A stretch of DNA of 37,144 bases from an uncultured Roseburia sp. GTDB taxonomy: Bacteria; Bacillota; Clostridia; Lachnospirales; Lachnospiraceae. The stretch spans positions 1 to 37,144 of the forward strand of contig CAMUHN010000031.1 in NCBI GenBank assembly GCA_947088675.1, in the 5' to 3' direction. How positions within the stretch are numbered: position 1 is the first letter of the stretch; every line of letters begins with the position of its first letter. This document shows, piece by piece, positions 33,554 to 37,144 of the stretch. Below the pieces are notes generated by a model. That model did not search any database and was not told where the DNA came from. It saw only the letters and a program-made list of their open reading frames with translations. The translations under genes and the position numbers were made by a program.

Positions 33554-34392
33554 TGGAAGACAAAAAGAAAACAAACTGGGTGCTTACGATTGTCCTGATC
33601 CTAGGGACGCTGACTGTATTTTTCCCGCTGTATATGGCATTTATTATTGCGTTTAAACAGCCGAGCGAGATGACGAACGACGTCGCAGGCGCGCTTGCTT
33701 TTCCGCAGAAATGGAGTTTTGAAAATTTCAGACAGGCGATGGAGGTAACTGACTTCTGGCGTTCTCTCGGTAACAGCCTTCTGATCACGCTTGCGACGAT
33801 TGTGCTGGCGATTCTGATTCATTCCATTGCCGGATATGTGATCGGGCGCGGTATGGCGCACAAAAAGAGTTTTCGTTTTATCTATCTTTATATTGTCAGC
33901 GGTATGTTTGTTCCGTTTTCCATTCTTATGATGCCGCTTGTCAAACAGACGGCCCAGATGGGACTCGGAAACCGCGCGGGCGTTATATTGCTCTATCTTG
34001 TGTTTTATATGCCGATGAATGTGCTGCTCTACACAGGCTATCTGAAAAATATACCGATTGCGCTGGAGGAGGCTGCAGATATTGACGGCGCCAGTACCTG
34101 GAAAATGTACTGGAAAATCGTGTTTCCGATGATGACGCCAATGCATGCGACGGTAGCGATTTTAACGGCGCTTGGCACCTGGAATGATGTGATGACACCG
34201 CTTGTTATAATGTCCGGAACAGGGCAGAACACGCTGCCGCTGGCACAGCTTAATTTCCAGACGCAGTTTGGCACAAATTACAATCTTGCATTTGCATCGT
34301 ATATTCTGGCGCTGATTCCGATCCTGATCTTCTATATCATCTGCCAGAAACAGATTTTAAACGGAGTTGCGAACGGCGCCGTGAAAGGATAA
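33550..34392 (+). CDS. ABC transporter sugar permease (MsmG/UgpE-type)
   Basis: The 280-residue partner permease has about six helices and the EAA loop PIALEEAADIDGASTWKMYW, followed by KIVFPMMTP. It completes the MalFG-type channel. AAGGAGG lies seven bases before the ATG at 33550; a second ATG follows at once. No ATPase gene follows. The next gene is a sucrose phosphorylase, 15 bases on, so the transporter probably borrows a general MsmK/UgpC-type ATPase. Confidence 0.94.
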   Translation: MMEDKKKTNWVLTIVLILGTLTVFFPLYMAFIIAFKQPSEMTNDVAGALAFPQKWSFENFRQAMEVTDFWRSLGNSLLITLATIVLAILIHSIAGYVIGRGMAHKKSFRFIYLYIVSGMFVPFSILMMPLVKQTAQMGLGNRAGVILLYLVFYMPMNVLLYTGYLKNIPIALEEAADIDGASTWKMYWKIVFPMMTPMHATVAILTALGTWNDVMTPLVIMSGTGQNTLPLAQLNFQTQFGTNYNLAFASYILALIPILIFYIICQKQILNGVANGAVKG

Positions 34393-34407
34393 CAGGAGGT
34401 TTGGAAC

Positions 34408-35838
34408 ATGAAACTGGACAATAAGGTAATGCTGATCACTTATGCGGACAGCATGGGGAAAAATTTAAAGGAGCTGCACACGGCATTAAACACATACTAT
34501 AAGAACGCAGTGGGGGGAGTCCATATACTCCCGTTCTTCCCCTCCTCTGCGGATCGCGGTTTTGCGCCGATGTGTTATACAGAGGTTGACGAGGCGTTCG
34601 GTGATTTTTCGGATGTGGAAGCAATCGGGACAGAGTATTATCTGATGTTTGATTTTATGGTAAATCATATCTCTGCTTCCTCCGTGTATTTTAAGGATTT
34701 TCTGGAGAAAAAAGAGGATTCCCGGTACAAAGACTTTTTTATCCGTTACCGTGATTTCTGGAAAGAAGGCGAGCCCACAGCGGAGCAGATTAACAAAATC
34801 TATAAGAGAAAACCGCGGGCGCCCTATATTGAAGCGTCATTTGCAGACGGGATGAAAGAGAAAATCTGGTGTACGTTCTGTGAGGAGCAGATTGACCTGG
34901 ATGTGACAAAAGATGCGACAAAACAGTTTATCCGTGAGACGATCACGGATATGTGCAAAAGAGGCGCTGCAGTGATCCGGCTGGACGCGTTTGCCTATGC
35001 GGTAAAAAAAGAGGATACCAGCTGTTTTTTTGTAGAACCGGATATCTGGGATCTGCTGCATGAAATTGAGCAGACGGCAGAGGAAAACGGCGCGCAGATA
35101 CTGCCGGAGATTCATGAGCATTATACGATTCCAATGAAGCTTGCCCAAAAAGGGTTTTGGATCTATGATTTTGCACTTCCGGTGCTGACGCTGCATGCGC
35201 TGTACAATCATACCGGAGTTTATCTGAAAAACTGGATGCAGATGTGTCCGATGAAACAGTTTACGACGCTTGATACGCACGACGGGATCGGAATTGTCGA
35301 TGTAAAGGATCTGCTTCCGGACGAGGAAGTGGAAGCGGTCAAAGAGCAGATGTATAAACAGGGCGCCAATGTCAAAAAAATATACAGTTCCGAGGCCTAC
35401 AACAACCTTGACATTTATCAGGTGAATACGACCTATTATTCGGCGCTCGGCAATCAGGATGCACCGTATCTTCTGGCAAGGGCCATTCAGTTTTTTGCGC
35501 CCGGCATTCCGCAGGTGTATTATGTCGGTCTTCTGGCAGGTGAAAATGATATTGCGCGGATGGAGGAGACGAAAAACGGACGCGATATCAACCGCCATGC
35601 CTATACGCTGAAAGAAGTCGAGGAGCAGCAGAAACGTCCCGTTGTGCAGCAGTTAAAATCGTTAATGCGCCTTAGAAATACAAACCCGGCATTTCATCTG
35701 GACGGGAAAATTGCAATCGAAGCGGAGGGGGACAAACTTTCGATTACAAGAAGCTATGGCGCGGACAGTATTACGCTTTCTGCAGACCTGACCTCTTATA
35801 CATTTGAAATTATCGAAAATAACGGCGAAAGGAAATAA
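34408..35838 (+). CDS. gtfA: sucrose phosphorylase (GH13_18)
   Basis: The 476-residue enzyme has the sucrose phosphorylase signature near its start, HILPFFPSSADRGFAP, with YTEVDEAFG. The catalytic triad can be placed at Asp193 (VIRLDAFAYA), Glu234 (LPEIHEHY) and Asp292 (LDTHDGIG), within two residues of the positions in Bifidobacterium sucrose phosphorylase (192, 232, 290). It splits sucrose with phosphate to glucose-1-phosphate and fructose in the cytoplasm, saving one ATP. Closely related GH13_18 enzymes act on sucrose-6-phosphate or glucosylglycerol, but the raffinose-type context favours sucrose. AGGAGG precedes the ATG by eight bases. Confidence 0.92.
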   Translation: MKLDNKVMLITYADSMGKNLKELHTALNTYYKNAVGGVHILPFFPSSADRGFAPMCYTEVDEAFGDFSDVEAIGTEYYLMFDFMVNHISASSVYFKDFLEKKEDSRYKDFFIRYRDFWKEGEPTAEQINKIYKRKPRAPYIEASFADGMKEKIWCTFCEEQIDLDVTKDATKQFIRETITDMCKRGAAVIRLDAFAYAVKKEDTSCFFVEPDIWDLLHEIEQTAEENGAQILPEIHEHYTIPMKLAQKGFWIYDFALPVLTLHALYNHTGVYLKNWMQMCPMKQFTTLDTHDGIGIVDVKDLLPDEEVEAVKEQMYKQGANVKKIYSSEAYNNLDIYQVNTTYYSALGNQDAPYLLARAIQFFAPGIPQVYYVGLLAGENDIARMEETKNGRDINRHAYTLKEVEEQQKRPVVQQLKSLMRLRNTNPAFHLDGKIAIEAEGDKLSITRSYGADSITLSADLTSYTFEIIENNGERK

Positions 35839-35842
35839 GCAT

Positions 35843-37144
35843 ATGGCAATTACGGTAAAAGACAATGTATTTTCTCTGGAGACGGCCCATACGCTTTATC
35901 AGATGAAGACAGATGAGTTTGGCGTATTAAACCATTTATGGTATGGGGCAAAGACAGATCAGTGCATGGATTATCTTTTGGATTATCCTGATATGGGATT
36001 TTCCGGCAACCCTTATGAGGCCGGGAACAGGCGGACCTATTCGTTAAATACGCTGCCGCAGGAATATGCGCAGGCGGGTGTGGGCGATTACCGCGTGCCG
36101 GCCGTTTGTGTGACGCACGCCAACGGCAGCAGCGCGCTGGATTTAAGATTTGCGGGATACCGCATTCTGCCGGGGAAATATAAAATACCGGGTCTTCCTG
36201 CAGTTTATGCCACGGAAAGTGAGGCGGAAACGCTTGAGGTGACATTAAAAGATACCGTTACGGAAACGGTAGTCTGCCTGCGCTACGGCGTATTGCAGGA
36301 GGCAGATGTGATTACGCGCAGCGTTGAGGTGAAAAACAATGCAAAGGAGCCGCTTGCGCTGCACAGGGTACACAGTCTCTGCCTTGATATTGCGTATGGG
36401 GAGTTCGAGTGGATTCATTTTTACGGCAGACATGCGATGGAGCGCCAGGCGGAGCGGGCGCCGCTGATTCACGGCATTCAGGAGAGCAGCAGCACACGTG
36501 GGACGTCAAGCCACCAGCAGAATCCGTCCGTTTTGCTTTGTGAAGCAGGCTGTACCGAGACGGAGGGCTTTTGCATCGGCGCTGTGCTGATGTACAGCGG
36601 CGGCTTTCAGACACAGATTGAGCGCGACCAGGCGAATCAGGTGCGCCTTGTGATGGGAATCAATCCGGATACGTTTTCCTGGAAATTAAACCCCGGCGAG
36701 AGTTTTCATGCGCCGGAGGCGATACTGTCCTGTTCGCTGCACGGAATGGCGCAATTGTCGCACCGTTTTCACCATGTGATACGCAACCATGTGTGCAGGG
36801 GACGGTATAAGCTGTCAAAACGTCCGGTGCTGATCAATAACTGGGAGGCGACCTATTTTTCATTTGATGAGAAAAAGATAGAGGAGATTGCACAGCAGGC
36901 AAGTTTGCTTGGAATTGACATGCTGGTACTTGACGACGGGTGGTTTGGAAAACGCGATACGGATATGTCCGGCCTTGGCGACTGGCAGGTCAATAAGGAA
37001 AAACTCTCCGGAGGTCTTGGGCGACTGGTTGAGCGCATTAACCGCATGGGTTTGAAGTTCGGGATCTGGTTTGAGCCGGAGATGGTTTCCGAGGACAGCA
37101 ACCTCTACCGCAGCCATCCGGAGTGGGCCATCCGTATTCCCGGC
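35843..37144 (+). CDS. alpha-galactosidase, GH36 (partial, cut by window end)
   Basis: The frame is open for 434 codons to the last base, about 60% of a typical 720-740-residue GH36 enzyme. The N-terminal super-sandwich domain runs to about residue 320. After RPVLINNWEATYFSFDE the barrel begins, with LGIDMLVLDDGWFGKR, LGDWQVNKEKL and KFGIWFEPEMVS, all typical of family 36. The nucleophile region (KWD) and the acid/base lie beyond the edge. It hydrolyses terminal alpha-1,6-galactose from raffinose, stachyose or melibiose. It starts 4 bases after the sucrose phosphorylase stop, with GAAAGGAAA as binding site. Together they turn raffinose into galactose, glucose-1-phosphate and fructose. No signal peptide is visible, so it acts inside the cell. 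Confidence 0.94.
   Translation, partial: MAITVKDNVFSLETAHTLYQMKTDEFGVLNHLWYGAKTDQCMDYLLDYPDMGFSGNPYEAGNRRTYSLNTLPQEYAQAGVGDYRVPAVCVTHANGSSALDLRFAGYRILPGKYKIPGLPAVYATESEAETLEVTLKDTVTETVVCLRYGVLQEADVITRSVEVKNNAKEPLALHRVHSLCLDIAYGEFEWIHFYGRHAMERQAERAPLIHGIQESSSTRGTSSHQQNPSVLLCEAGCTETEGFCIGAVLMYSGGFQTQIERDQANQVRLVMGINPDTFSWKLNPGESFHAPEAILSCSLHGMAQLSHRFHHVIRNHVCRGRYKLSKRPVLINNWEATYFSFDEKKIEEIAQQASLLGIDMLVLDDGWFGKRDTDMSGLGDWQVNKEKLSGGLGRLVERINRMGLKFGIWFEPEMVSEDSNLYRSHPEWAIRIPG

Noticed and set aside
35843-37144. Several minus-strand frames of 75-131 residues opposite the right end
   Set aside because: They are shadows of the GH36 alpha-galactosidase, which stays open to the window edge and therefore has no stop in view.
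1-37144. Search for transposases, integrases, attachment sites, tRNA or rRNA genes
   Set aside because: None could be recognised in any frame or by eye; mobile origin of any part therefore rests only on composition.

Overview
The window looks like a chromosome segment from a low-to-mid GC Gram-positive anaerobe of the class Clostridia, most likely a gut Lachnospiraceae. The reasons are strong AGGAGG-type ribosome binding sites, a lipobox lipoprotein, a LytR-CpsA-Psr wall ligase, a butanol-dehydrogenase-type alcohol dehydrogenase, a Crt-type crotonase and a raffinose/multiple-sugar ABC operon. No rRNA, tRNA, CRISPR array, phage gene or transposase is visible. Taxonomy is inferred from gene content only.

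Bases 1-7302 are a patchwork of short, separately transcribed genes: an AT-rich alpha/beta hydrolase, a broken DUF4405-like membrane protein gene, a CMD-cupin fusion behind a hairpin that covers its ribosome binding site, a flavodoxin, a LysR regulator, an iron-type alcohol dehydrogenase divergent from an AraC regulator, and a membrane-anchored metallo-beta-lactamase-fold protein. This part looks accessory and redox- or stress-related.

Bases 7440-18394 are a surface polysaccharide locus. A first unit carries two long paralogous double-domain GT2 glycosyltransferases flanking a tiny zinc-ribbon protein, then a WbbL-type GT2. A second unit with its own promoter carries a polyprenyl-phosphate sugar transferase (starts the lipid-linked repeat unit), an LCP ligase (attaches polymer to peptidoglycan), another rhamnosyltransferase-like GT2 and a DUF6056-like multi-pass membrane protein. 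No Wzx, Wzy, ABC exporter or nucleotide-sugar synthesis genes lie in the window. A related module at 26628-30365 holds UDP-galactopyranose mutase, a GT2, a C_GCAxxG_C_C redox-type protein and a Gly/Asn/Tyr-repeat membrane protein.

Between these lie housekeeping and envelope genes: an HtrA protease with a low-complexity N-terminus, then, on the minus strand, a crotonase, ProC and a GH13 glycosidase, then a secreted protein with two degenerate thioredoxin-like repeats and two FN3 domains, and MutY.

Bases 30360-37144 are an alpha-galactoside (raffinose/melibiose-type) utilisation locus. An AraC/MsmR-type regulator diverges from a solute-binding lipoprotein, two permeases, a sucrose phosphorylase and an alpha-galactosidase that runs off the window end. 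The oligosaccharide would be imported, galactose removed by the alpha-galactosidase, and the remaining sucrose split to glucose-1-phosphate and fructose. No ABC ATPase is encoded here, so a shared MsmK-type ATPase elsewhere is expected. The divergent promoter region holds several TTGGTAT-type boxes that look like the regulator's operator.
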